A DNA stretch of 64,000 bases from Chlorobium phaeovibrioides (GTDB taxonomy: Bacteria; Bacteroidota; Chlorobiia; Chlorobiales; Chlorobiaceae): positions 248,001-312,000 of the forward strand of contig NZ_RXYK01000001.1 of assembly GCF_003968655.1 (NCBI RefSeq), written 5' to 3'. Under the pieces are notes generated by a model. The model saw nothing but the letters and a program-made list of their open reading frames with translations, searched no databases and was not told where the DNA came from. Each line of letters begins with the position of its first letter. The stretch's first letter is position 1. This document shows, one piece after another, positions 1 to 7,951 of the stretch. The position numbers and the translations under genes are program-made.

Positions 1-405
1 CGTGTAGCTGAACTGCATCAGCCGGAAGGACTTCTGGGCGTCGCACTCTACACAACAAAGAAAGGATTCCCCGACAAGCCGGAACGGGCATGGCAGTCAA
101 CAGTCAAGAAGCTTGACGGAAAACAGCCGGTTTTCGTTTTCGACAATATCCCCTACGGAACCTACGCCGTCAGTGTGCTCCACGATAAAAACAGCAACGG
201 GAAAATGGACAAGACCTTCATCGGCATACCCAAAGAAGGGTTTGGCGTATCCAATAATCCCAAAATCAAATACGGCCCTCCCAGTTTCAGTGAGGCTGAA
301 TTCAGTGTAAAGGGAAAAAAGGTTGAATTGATTGTGGCCATGAACTATTTTAATAAAGACAAGGGAACTGAAAACAGCAGCATTGAGCAAAAGGAACTCC
401 AATGA
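1..405 (+). CDS. DUF2141 family protein, 5' end missing
   Basis: The reading frame is open from the first base of the window and stops at a TGA at 403-405, so the start lies upstream. The visible 134 residues contain the DUF2141 hallmarks: a 'VFDNIPYGTYAVSVLHD' segment followed by 'NSNGKMDKTFIGIPKEGFG', typical of this small secreted beta-sandwich family. The family has no established biochemical function; members usually carry a signal peptide, which would be outside the window. The stop codon overlaps the ATG of the next gene (ATGA at 402-405), so it is probably translated together with the ynbE/ydbL/ydbH-like genes. Family call is good; function is unknown. Confidence 0.8.
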   Translation, partial: RVAELHQPEGLLGVALYTTKKGFPDKPERAWQSTVKKLDGKQPVFVFDNIPYGTYAVSVLHDKNSNGKMDKTFIGIPKEGFGVSNNPKIKYGPPSFSEAEFSVKGKKVELIVAMNYFNKDKGTENSSIEQKELQ

Positions 406-599
406 AACAGCAGCGTACCGCACTCTTTGCCATTCTCGTGGCAGGACTGTTCATGACCGGCTGCAATCCGACTGTCCGTGTTGAAGCTCCGGACAAACCG
501 ATTGTGATCAACATGAACATAAAGATCGACCATGAAATCCGGGTCAAAGTCGACAAGGAACTTGATTCGCTTCTTGACACCAAACAGGGATTATTCTAA
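402..599 (+). CDS. ynbE: YnbE-like small lipoprotein
   Basis: A 65-residue protein with a signal peptide ending in a lipobox (LFMTGC, Cys at about residue 20), then the short conserved stretch 'PDKPIVINMNIKIDHEIRV' typical of the YnbE family. In E. coli, YnbE is an outer-membrane lipoprotein that works with YdbH as an inter-membrane bridge for lipid transfer, with YdbL as a modulator. The next two genes here are YdbL- and YdbH-like, which supports the call although the gene order differs from E. coli ydbH-ynbE-ydbL. The start ATG overlaps the preceding stop. Function is inferred from E. coli. Confidence 0.8.
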   Translation: MKQQRTALFAILVAGLFMTGCNPTVRVEAPDKPIVINMNIKIDHEIRVKVDKELDSLLDTKQGLF

Positions 600-613
600 A
601 CAGGAGGAACAGG

Positions 614-964
614 GTGATGAAAAGATTACAGACTATATTTGTCCGCTTGAGCGCAATAATGCTTCTGGTTGTTGCCATGACGGCATCGGCATCTGCACTT
701 GATCTTGATGCCGCACGGGCCAAAGGCCTTGCAGGAGAGGTTGACAACGGGCTCCTGGCTGTGCCTCCCGGTGCATCGAATGAAGCGGAACCCGTCATTG
801 CTGCAATAAACAACCAGCGGAGGGCAGAGTATGCCAAAATTGCCGCCCAGAACAATCTCGGGCTTCAAGTTGTCGGAACCATGATGTTTCAGAAAATATA
901 CCCTCGACTTCCGGCAGGAACCTGGGTTCAGATACAGGGCACCTGGAAACAGAAGGCTCCCTGA
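614..964 (+). CDS. ydbL: YdbL-like DUF1318 periplasmic protein
   Basis: A 116-residue protein with a clear Sec signal peptide (hydrophobic core about residues 8-25, cleavage after ASA). The mature part has the DUF1318/YdbL pattern: 'AKGLAGEVDNGLL', 'INNQRRAEYAKIA', and a C-terminal 'GTWVQIQGTWKQK'. The ATG is preceded by an aggagg-type ribosome binding site (603-607). In E. coli YdbL modulates the YdbH-YnbE bridge. It lies 14 bases after ynbE and 21 bases before the ydbH-like gene, consistent with one operon. Confidence 0.8.
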   Translation: MMKRLQTIFVRLSAIMLLVVAMTASASALDLDAARAKGLAGEVDNGLLAVPPGASNEAEPVIAAINNQRRAEYAKIAAQNNLGLQVVGTMMFQKIYPRLPAGTWVQIQGTWKQKAP

Positions 965-985
965 TCGCCCGCAAATGTTTCAACA

Positions 986-3052
986 GTGAAATGGGCCGGA
1001 AGAATTATTATTGCTCTGCTGCTGCTGTCGGTCATGGTAGTGACGGCAGCATGGCTTGCGTTTCCGATGTATGCCCCCGCACTTCTTCGAGGGGCGCTGC
1101 ATGGCCCGTCACACACTATTGAGCTGAATGGACTCGGCAGGCCGGGACCCGGCGGAATTGGATTTACATCCATAACGGCCACAATTACTACCCCACCCGG
1201 CCCCTGCTCCCCTGACTCGCCTCCTTCCATATACAGAGCCTCACTCGGCAAAGGGAGAATTGGATGGAAGCTGAACCTTTCCTCACTGTTCGCTTCAGCC
1301 TTACTCAACGCCGATCTCTCGTTACAATCAGACTCCCTTGCCGTTCAGCCAGAATCGGGACAATTTGTTTTTACTGACCGCAATCCGGCTCTTTCAGCAA
1401 CCCTTGCCGTTGCCCTTCAAAGAGGAGCTGCCCCAACCCTGACGCCAACATCTCTCTCCTACTCCATAGATGATGCTTCGCTACAGAGCGGTGCATTATC
1501 GGCAAAGGAGATACATTTCCCGCTGCTGTTGAACCCTCAAAAAGGGCTGACCCCAAGAGGAGGAACAATCCGTATCGGCAGTATCCAGAGCGGCCCGGAC
1601 AGATTGCCTGTCGCCAACATTTCAGCCTCATTTCCTCTCCGGGCCGACAGCCTGCAGCCTTGCACAATCTCACTCCTTGATTGTTCAGCAGACCTGTTCG
1701 GCATGAACGCCTCGCTCGACACCCTGACCTACAATATGAAACAGGGCATGGCGGCCGGCACCCTTTCCCTGACAGACATCAACATTGGAGAACTGCCCGG
1801 ACTCAAACGCACAGAGGGCGAATTGCCATTTGCCACCGGAACATTTCAAGGAACAATTCCCTTCGTCTACAGAGACACAACAGTGACTCTGAGAAACGCA
1901 TCCCTTTCAGCCGGACCCAATACCCGTCTTTCATACTATAACCGTGAGAACAAAGAGTGGCTCACCATAGAACTCAATGAAGGCGTGTTCCTTCAGAACC
2001 TCAATGCAGCTGCCTCAGTCAGCCCCGACAAAGGAGTTGGCCTCAGCGCCCTTTCAGCCTCGTTGCTTGGAGGAACATTCAGCGCTTCCCCATCCCGTCA
2101 CAACAGTGCCACTGCAGAAACTTCACTCGTTTTTACCCTCAAAAATGTCAATGCTCTTGAAACGGTTCATTTTCATGGTGATTTCGGTGGAAAGCTGATC
2201 GGCAGCGTGAACGGCACCATTCCCCTCGCCTTGACACCAAACGGACCAGTCATTAGAAACGCGCGACTTCGTTCGGATGGTGGAGGAACAATCACCATCC
2301 GTGACCCCCAAACCGGTGAGGCCTCGTATGCTTTCAGTAAACCTGCAGCTGTCCTGACACGCCACCCAGGCGGAGCCACAGTCATTGACTTCAGCTCACA
2401 GGAGCTCAAACGAACAGCCGGAGGAGGAGAACTGCTGATAAGCCATCCGGCAGGCAGAGCCCGTTTATTCTTCAACCCCGACAACCCGGACATCATCACC
2501 CTCTCAAATTTCAGCGCCGGTTTTTTCAATTCCACCATGAGCATTGCGCGTATGGACTATGACATGGCAACAGGAAACGGAGAAACTTCAATTCATTTCA
2601 GCAGCCTCCCTCTCCAGAAACTGCTTGACATGCAGGGAACAAAAAAAGTCTATGCCACCGGAACACTCTCAGGCAGTATTCCTGTAACAATGGAAAACAA
2701 GACCTTTGCCATACGGGACGGAGGTATGAATGCCGAGCAGAATGGCCAGATCATCTACGCAACAACACCTGAAGAGCGCGCTGCTGCGAATCCCGGTCTG
2801 AGAATCACCTATGATGCACTGACTAATTTTCTTTACCGCGACCTCACCTCAACCATAGACATGGAACCCGATGGTCAATCTGAAATTGCGCTGCACCTGA
2901 AAGGCAGAAACCCCGACTACCAAAATGGCCGTCCGATAGAAATCAACCTCACCATACGCCAGAACCTTCTGGATCTTATGCGAAGTCTCAGCATTTCCTC
3001 ATCAATAGAGCAGGTCATCTCCGAAAAAGCTCTTCAGCAGCGCACCCAATAG
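986..3052 (+). CDS. ydbH: YdbH-like AsmA-superfamily inter-membrane protein
   Basis: A 688-residue protein with one N-terminal transmembrane anchor (about residues 5-25) and a long periplasmic region rich in alternating polar/hydrophobic beta strands, ending with a DUF-type 'dicarboxylate transport' C-terminal section ('GRNPDYQNGRPIEINLTIRQN') typical of YdbH. YdbH, TamB and YhdP are AsmA-like bridges proposed to carry phospholipids to the outer membrane. The start is GTG at 986; no strong ribosome binding site is visible. It is shorter than E. coli YdbH (about 880 residues). A rho-independent terminator follows at 3091. Function is by homology and neighbours (ynbE, ydbL). Confidence 0.72.
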   Translation: MKWAGRIIIALLLLSVMVVTAAWLAFPMYAPALLRGALHGPSHTIELNGLGRPGPGGIGFTSITATITTPPGPCSPDSPPSIYRASLGKGRIGWKLNLSSLFASALLNADLSLQSDSLAVQPESGQFVFTDRNPALSATLAVALQRGAAPTLTPTSLSYSIDDASLQSGALSAKEIHFPLLLNPQKGLTPRGGTIRIGSIQSGPDRLPVANISASFPLRADSLQPCTISLLDCSADLFGMNASLDTLTYNMKQGMAAGTLSLTDINIGELPGLKRTEGELPFATGTFQGTIPFVYRDTTVTLRNASLSAGPNTRLSYYNRENKEWLTIELNEGVFLQNLNAAASVSPDKGVGLSALSASLLGGTFSASPSRHNSATAETSLVFTLKNVNALETVHFHGDFGGKLIGSVNGTIPLALTPNGPVIRNARLRSDGGGTITIRDPQTGEASYAFSKPAAVLTRHPGGATVIDFSSQELKRTAGGGELLISHPAGRARLFFNPDNPDIITLSNFSAGFFNSTMSIARMDYDMATGNGETSIHFSSLPLQKLLDMQGTKKVYATGTLSGSIPVTMENKTFAIRDGGMNAEQNGQIIYATTPEERAAANPGLRITYDALTNFLYRDLTSTIDMEPDGQSEIALHLKGRNPDYQNGRPIEINLTIRQNLLDLMRSLSISSSIEQVISEKALQQRTQ

Positions 3053-3090
3053 AGGCCATCCATTTCCTACCATTCCGTCGCCACCCCCTC

Positions 3091-3116
3091 AAAAGCTACC
3101 TTCGGGTAGCTTTTTT
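3091..3116 (+). terminator. Rho-independent terminator after ydbH-like gene
   Basis: The stem GCTACC (3095-3100) and GGTAGC (3105-3110) encloses a stable TTCG tetraloop, is preceded by an A run and followed by six T. It closes the DUF2141-ynbE-ydbL-ydbH unit. Confidence 0.9.
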
Positions 3117-3169
3117 CAAGGCAGCTGGCACAAAAGCCTCCCGCTAAGAACCTATAATTAAACAGCTTG

Positions 3170-3187
3170 CGAAATCACGCGATTTCG
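3170..3187. promoter_or_regulatory. Inverted repeat upstream of 3270 gene
   Basis: CGAAATC (3170-3176) and GATTTCG (3181-3187) form a perfect 7-base inverted repeat with a 4-base spacer. A TATAAT hexamer lies just upstream at 3153-3158, although no good -35 is at the right distance. This could be an operator or a 5' UTR hairpin for the gene starting at 3270. Confidence 0.35.
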
Positions 3188-3269
3188 GCACGGTTGTTGC
3201 ATAATCGTCGTATGCCCCCTTTGCTTAGTCGGGATCGTTCAACGCCAAACAGAGAAAACAAGGACTACC

Positions 3270-4205
3270 ATGGCAACAAAACCCACACCATATGGAGAGC
3301 TTTCGGGCTTTACATTCAAGGAACTGGCCTCAAATAGTAAAATGGACGGCGGCTTCATGACAGAGTACAACGAGCTGCAGTCGCCTCTGGGAAACCTTGT
3401 TCCGCAATATGAAGCCGAAGATATGGGCCGCAGAAGCGTGAAGCCCGTCTGTTTTTACAAGGACGGCTCGCTTAAATCACTCCCCCTTCAGTCGCAGACC
3501 ATGCTTGAAACTCCGGCAGGTCCCATGCCTGCAGAACTTGTCACCTTTTACCGGAGCGGTGCCGTCAAAAGAATCTTCCCGCTCGACGGGAAACTGAGTG
3601 GTTTCTGGTCATGGGAGAACGAGTTCAAGCTGGCGGTCAAGAGCACTCTGGCAACACCATCCGGACCTATTACTGCAAAAATAATTGCAGCTCAGTTTTA
3701 CGAAAGCGGTTCTCTGAAAAGCATAACGCTCTGGCCTGGACAGAGCATCATCCTCAACACGCCTCTCGGAAGTTTCAGCGCCAGAATAGGTGTTGCCTTT
3801 TATGAAAACGGGAGCGTCCGTTCTTTTGAACCACTGAAAAAAATAGAGCTTCCAACGCCAATAGGCACAATAACCGCCTATGACAATGAGCCTAATGGCA
3901 TCCATGGCGACATCAACTCCGTGCAGTTTGGCGAGGATGGTTCCATAACCGCACTCAGTACTGTTGACTATGCTATTGCTGCATATACTGACGGAGACGC
4001 CGCTCCCCTTCTCCTGCGGCCCGGGGTAAAAAACAATGTCTGCGGTGATGAACGGAAAGTAAGTGTGCCCATGCGCATTAGGTTTGAGGGCACAGTGGTC
4101 ACAGTTGAAGGAAAAACTCCGCAGTCCTTTGATAGTGCAGGAATACGAATGGAGGTCCAGAAAAACACAGCACCAGCTTCCGACCCGATTTACTCCTGCA
4201 GCTGA
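3270..4205 (+). CDS. Hypothetical protein with tandem beta repeats (MORN/YwqK-like)
   Basis: A 311-residue protein without signal peptide or membrane segment. At least four copies of a short unit of the form F-Y-x-(D/S/N)-G-(S/A)-(L/V)-(K/R)-S occur ('FYKDGSLKS', 'FYRSGAVKR', 'FYESGSLKS', 'FYENGSVRS'), each followed by a 'TPxGxxxA' strand. This resembles the MORN-variant repeats of YwqK-type proteins and suggests a repetitive beta structure. The N-terminal 'GELSGFTFKELASNSKMDGGF' is not recognised. The function is unknown. Its 3' end overlaps the convergent flavoprotein gene by 16 bases. Confidence 0.7.
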   Translation: MATKPTPYGELSGFTFKELASNSKMDGGFMTEYNELQSPLGNLVPQYEAEDMGRRSVKPVCFYKDGSLKSLPLQSQTMLETPAGPMPAELVTFYRSGAVKRIFPLDGKLSGFWSWENEFKLAVKSTLATPSGPITAKIIAAQFYESGSLKSITLWPGQSIILNTPLGSFSARIGVAFYENGSVRSFEPLKKIELPTPIGTITAYDNEPNGIHGDINSVQFGEDGSITALSTVDYAIAAYTDGDAAPLLLRPGVKNNVCGDERKVSVPMRIRFEGTVVTVEGKTPQSFDSAGIRMEVQKNTAPASDPIYSCS

Positions 4206-5530
4206 GAGACGGCGGAAGAGCCGGCAAGCCATCCGGTGGAAAAGGCGGCCTGAAGATTGAAGCCGCCGATTTCACCGGCATAATCCAGAATTTCCCCGCA
4301 AAGATAGAGCCCGGGAACAACTCTCGACTCCATGGTTTTCGGATTTACTTCCCGAAGCACTACCCCTCCCGCCGACACCTCTCCCTGTTCAAGCGGCACC
4401 CGCCCCACTTCACCCAGAGGGAAATTCTTCAGAACCCGGAGCATACTTTTCCTCCCGATTTTTGAAAGCGAGCTCCAGGTAACATCCTCTTCAATCCCGG
4501 CATGCTTCATGATAAAGGGAACCAATGCGCTGGGTATGGTTCCATGTGGAGCAGCATCCACAAATCTTCCTGGAGGTGCAATCGGGCACATCTGCAGAAA
4601 TTTCCTGATCATCTGCGCCCCCTTCTCTTTGGCCTGGCGAAGCAGTTCCCCTTCCAGTGCGGTAACCGGAAGATCAGGGAAAAGATCTGCCACAACTGAA
4701 CATTTCCCCTCATGTGACAGAAGCAGTGCCGCATCTCGCGAAAGGGAAAGTGCTGCCGGACCGCTGAGCCCTTTATGGGTAAAGAGTACATCCCCCCTGC
4801 GAGAGGCCTCTCCGGACACAGAGGAAACCCTCAGTCCTACACTTCGAAGTGAAATTCCTGCCAATGCAGGTGAAGGGGGACGAACCAGATAAAGCGGGGC
4901 AAGGGCAGGAGAAGAAGCTGCAAGCGTATGACCCAGAGAACGGGCTATCCGGAGACCGTCGCCCGTTGTTCCAGTCTGGGGCCAGGAAACGCCCCCTGTA
5001 GCCAATACAAGGTGCTTTGAACAAAGGGTCCCGTGGGTATCAAACAAGAGCTCGAACTGCCCATCCCGATGAAACACCTTCTTGACCCTGGAAGAAAATT
5101 GAACACGGACAGCAAAGTCATCAAGCAGTGAACCAAAAGCCTCGGCAACAGCCGGCCCGTTTCCATCAACAGGAAACACTTTCCCATCCTCACGCGCTCT
5201 GGTTTCCAGCCCTTTTCGCGCAAGCAGCTCAAGAGTGTCTGAGTTTGTGAATGAAAACAAAGCCGAGCGGAGAAACCTTTCCTCGGCCTTGGTGAAAAAC
5301 CCCTGCCGCAGAAGATCAGCGGGAGTGCCTTCATGGGTGATATTGCATTTCCCTCCCCCCGATATCCTTATTTTCTCTCCCAGGCGGCAATTTCGTTCAA
5401 CAATGACAATACTGAAATCTCCCCTTTTTAGCCCAAGGCTGTCAGCAGTTTCACGGGCCGCGATTGCCGCAGCCATTCCGGACGCACCGCCGCCGATTAT
5501 GACAAGAGAAACAGGAGAACTGTTCGGCAT
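4190..5530 (-). CDS. BaiN/HI0933-family FAD-dependent oxidoreductase
   Basis: A 446-residue flavoprotein. The N-terminus carries the dinucleotide-binding motif GGGASGMAAAIAA (about residues 13-25) followed by 'RLGEKIRISGGGKCNITH', the signature of the HI0933/YhiN/BaiN family, and near the C-terminus 'GLYLCGEILDYAGEIGGFN', a second FAD-contact segment. Family members are annotated as aminoacetone oxidase-like or NAD(P)/FAD-dependent oxidoreductases; the substrate is usually unknown. It is transcribed divergently from the Csm-like gene at 5654. Length is normal for the family. Cytoplasmic. Confidence 0.9.
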   Translation of the reverse strand: MPNSSPVSLVIIGGGASGMAAAIAARETADSLGLKRGDFSIVIVERNCRLGEKIRISGGGKCNITHEGTPADLLRQGFFTKAEERFLRSALFSFTNSDTLELLARKGLETRAREDGKVFPVDGNGPAVAEAFGSLLDDFAVRVQFSSRVKKVFHRDGQFELLFDTHGTLCSKHLVLATGGVSWPQTGTTGDGLRIARSLGHTLAASSPALAPLYLVRPPSPALAGISLRSVGLRVSSVSGEASRRGDVLFTHKGLSGPAALSLSRDAALLLSHEGKCSVVADLFPDLPVTALEGELLRQAKEKGAQMIRKFLQMCPIAPPGRFVDAAPHGTIPSALVPFIMKHAGIEEDVTWSSLSKIGRKSMLRVLKNFPLGEVGRVPLEQGEVSAGGVVLREVNPKTMESRVVPGLYLCGEILDYAGEIGGFNLQAAFSTGWLAGSSAVSQLQE

Positions 5531-5653
5531 GAATAACTCAGAAAAAAAGGTTCAACCGCACGGCTGCAGGGAAAAACTGAAACTTATTGTATCTTAAACA
5601 TACTCATAAACAGTGCAGAACCCGAATCATCAACCTTAATCATATCTACATCC

Positions 5654-5881
5654 ATGGCAAACGAAGCAGAAAACAACGGCACCGGAGTATTTTTTGATCT
5701 CTTTCAAAGTGTTGGCAACATGGGACAGGGGGCAATTGACATTGCCGGTGATGCAGTAAATAACGGCATGGAGATCGCAAGCTCTGCCCTCAAAGCGTCG
5801 GGCAACATTGCTACCGGTGTCGTTAACGCCTATATCAGCGTCATTGACAGCGTCTCTGCTGCCATCACGCCTAAAAAGTAA
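5654..5881 (+). CDS. Chlorosome envelope CsmB/CsmF-like protein (candidate)
   Basis: A 75-residue protein starting MANEAENN and ending SAAITPKK, with an uninterrupted amphipathic/Ala-Gly-rich central part (about residues 12-68) and no signal peptide. Size, composition, start and the I-(T/S)-P-K-K ending fit the small CsmB/CsmF chlorosome envelope proteins of green sulfur bacteria, which sit in the lipid monolayer around the bacteriochlorophyll aggregate. I recognise the pattern but cannot align it here. It is monocistronic: a divergent gene lies upstream and a terminator follows at 5913. Confidence 0.5.
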   Translation: MANEAENNGTGVFFDLFQSVGNMGQGAIDIAGDAVNNGMEIASSALKASGNIATGVVNAYISVIDSVSAAITPKK

Positions 5882-5912
5882 GTACCGACTTCTTCTCTGT
5901 AATCGGGACAGT

Positions 5913-5947
5913 GACTGCCGGCTCAAAAGGGCCGGCAGTCCTGTTTT
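5913..5947 (+). terminator. Rho-independent terminator after Csm-like gene
   Basis: GACTGCCGGC (5913-5922) pairs with GCCGGCAGTC (5931-5940), followed by CTGTTTT. The stem sits between the Csm-like stop and the SET-domain ATG and argues against the possible GTG start at 5911 for the SET gene. Confidence 0.85.
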
Positions 5948-5973
5948 CCGGACCACCGGCAACTCTCCAACTT

Positions 5974-6438
5974 ATGACAGAAGTATCGTTCATCACTCTG
6001 GCCGTCACTCTTGTTGCGACCCTGGCCATTGGAACCACACTTGTGACAACCATTTTCCGCAGGAAAAATCGACCAGAAGGAAAGGTCCGCATTAAGCCCT
6101 CCCCTATCGCCGGCAGAGGAGCATTTGCGGCACAAAACATCAAATCCGGTGAGATCATCGAGCGCTGTCCAGCACTTGAGGTCAACCATACCGACATCGG
6201 AGGCGAACTGCTCAACTATGTCTTCTACGGAAATTCAGAGAATTCGCGACTGGTGGTGATGGGCAACGGGATGCTCTTCAACCACTCCTTTGAACCGAAT
6301 GTGGCTTACTATCTTGACGAAACCCCGTCAGGAAAAGAGCTGGTACTCTATGCACTCAGTGAAGTGAACTAGGGGGAAGAGATGTTCTACAACTATGGGG
6401 AGGACTGGTGGGCAACACGAAGCGGAAAAGACGGTTAA
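5974..6438 (+). pseudogene. SET-domain protein interrupted by an in-frame TAG
   Basis: From ATG 5974 the frame encodes a transmembrane segment (about residues 6-28), then a SET domain beginning 'IKPSPIAGRGAFAAQNIKSG', with 'LFNHSFEPNVAYY' as the conserved NHS cofactor-binding motif. A TAG at 6370-6372 stops it after 132 residues, but the same frame continues with GEEMFYNYGEDWW, the last SET motif carrying the catalytic Tyr, and ends at TAA 6436-6438. That stop overlaps the convergent DUF134 stop, as expected for the original gene end. A single base change from AAG or similar would explain it. Real nonsense mutation, sequencing error and readthrough cannot be separated here. Confidence 0.75.
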
Positions 6439-6899
6439 GTGTCAACGCTTGAGCTTCTCCCCTTTCGGACAAGCGCCCCGCCACATTGAGGACACAGCTC
6501 TATCCGGCATGGGATGCCATCAAGATGAGGATTTTCATAACCGCAGCCCAGACAGACGCAACTTTCGGGCCCGGAGGTACCAAACGGACCGGAATGAGCC
6601 TCAACATGACCACCCGCAATACAGATTGATTTCCCTTCAACAATCGCTTCAGCTACCTTTTTATGAGCCGATTCAATAATTCTGCCAAAGGTCTGCCGCG
6701 AAATCCTCATGCGAGCTGCTGCATCAGCCTGATAGAGGCCCATTTTATCACCGAGCCTTAGTGCCTCAAGCTCATCAACCGAAATCACCACACTCTCAAG
6801 CCTTGAGGGGGAAACCCCCTCAGGATTGAAGCAGGTGACTTTCGGAAGATCCTCAACACAACGGCAACGGACCGGCCTCCCGGCTCTGATGTTTTTCAT
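6435..6899 (-). CDS. DUF134 (UPF0251) family regulator with C-terminal zinc-ribbon-like Cys
   Basis: A 154-residue protein. The N-terminal DUF134/UPF0251 part has 'GRPVRCRCV' then 'DELEALRLGDKMGLYQADAA', followed by a helix-turn-helix region 'MRISRQTFGRIIESAHKKVA'. The C-terminus has paired cysteines (CVCLGCGYENP ... CRIELCPQCGGALV), likely a metal-binding ribbon. UPF0251 proteins are presumed DNA-binding regulators. I chose ATG 6899; a GTG at 6941 in the same frame would overlap the upstream gene. It is the last gene of an apparent osmC-SLAC1-DUF134 operon and may regulate it. Confidence 0.8.
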   Translation of the reverse strand: MKNIRAGRPVRCRCVEDLPKVTCFNPEGVSPSRLESVVISVDELEALRLGDKMGLYQADAAARMRISRQTFGRIIESAHKKVAEAIVEGKSICIAGGHVEAHSGPFGTSGPESCVCLGCGYENPHLDGIPCRIELCPQCGGALVRKGRSSSVDT

Positions 6900-6918
6900 T
6901 GCAGGCAATTTCTGCCGC

Positions 6919-7899
6919 TCAGTCTTCAACACAGATTTCACCTCGTACCACCGCCATCAGTGTCCGAATCAGCAGCACCACAATAATGAGTATGAGAAAT
7001 CCGAGTTCAAAAATCGCAATGCTCTTGAAAAACGGATTCATTGTCAGGTGGTACATCAGAAGCGTTGCAAGGGCCTTGGCTGCCACCGGGAATGAATAGG
7101 CCCACCATGAAAGGTAAAAATTGATTTTTGAGAGCATGGGAAGCTGAAACAGTACCAGCACAAACATGAAGAGCGAGAAATAATAAAGGATGCGGGCAAA
7201 GGCATCAAGCTCACCGCCGCCAAGCTTTACATACGCAATGAAGCCGATGGCAGGGGGAGCGAAAAGAATGAAGAGAGTAGGCAGCAGACGGTCTGGAATG
7301 GATGCGTGGAAAATCATCCGGTACATGACAATGGTAAACAGCGCGATCCAAAAAATTATACCCACCGCAAAGAAAAACCAGGAAACTTCAATAAAGCCAT
7401 GTTTTACGCCGGCGATAGGGACTATAATGGCGCCAACAATTGGAATGAACCAACCGGGAGTCATATGCTCAATCTTGAAATGCGACTGATTGATCCAGCT
7501 GGAAATAATGAACACAGAGGCAAGAAGTTGAAGCACCACACCAGTTACCCACAGATAGTAGGAAACCTGCATACTGCGATCAAGATAGACAACGCTGAGG
7601 ACAAGGCAGATTTTAGCTATAAGAGGAAAGAAGTTGACCTTGACCGGGTGGTTCCACTCCTTGACTATGGTATCGGGATGAGTTACTGCTTTTACCAGAT
7701 AGACAAGACTGACAAGGCCGAAAAGGGCGAGAGTGAAATACAGAAGCCAGGCGTTTGCTGGTTCCAGCACTGGAAAAAGTCCGCTGCCTTTCTGGATGGC
7801 AAGAGTAAAACCTGCCATACCAAGAATGATGGCAAAAAATGTAATGTGAAAATTACGCAGCCGTAATGGCTGTTCTTCATATCCTGCTTGAGTAGTCAT
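6919..7899 (-). CDS. SLAC1/TehA family anion or C4-dicarboxylate channel-transporter
   Basis: A 326-residue, almost entirely hydrophobic protein with about ten transmembrane helices, beginning 'LRNFHITFFAIILGMAGFTL', the TDT/SLAC1 (TehA, Mae1) first-helix signature with the conserved FF-x-x-x-G-M-x-G pattern. Family members conduct anions or export weak acids such as tellurite-related species, malate or sulfite; the substrate here cannot be told. I chose ATG 7899 over TTG 7983, because the latter would run into the osmC coding end at 7952. Its 3' end overlaps the alternative GTG start of the DUF134 gene. Confidence 0.85.
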   Translation of the reverse strand: MTTQAGYEEQPLRLRNFHITFFAIILGMAGFTLAIQKGSGLFPVLEPANAWLLYFTLALFGLVSLVYLVKAVTHPDTIVKEWNHPVKVNFFPLIAKICLVLSVVYLDRSMQVSYYLWVTGVVLQLLASVFIISSWINQSHFKIEHMTPGWFIPIVGAIIVPIAGVKHGFIEVSWFFFAVGIIFWIALFTIVMYRMIFHASIPDRLLPTLFILFAPPAIGFIAYVKLGGGELDAFARILYYFSLFMFVLVLFQLPMLSKINFYLSWWAYSFPVAAKALATLLMYHLTMNPFFKSIAIFELGFLILIIVVLLIRTLMAVVRGEICVED

Positions 7900-7951
7900 G
7901 TCTGAAGGATGGTGAATGTGAGGGGTTGATGTTGATGGAAAAAGTGGTCGT

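Noticed and set aside
5911-5973. GTG start at 5911 for the SET-domain gene
   Set aside because: It lies in the terminator hairpin of the preceding gene; ATG 5974 begins a normal membrane anchor.
6370-6372. Pyrrolysine or programmed readthrough at the TAG
   Set aside because: No pyl genes or readthrough signals are seen and SET proteins do not need Pyl; nonsense mutation or sequence error is simpler.
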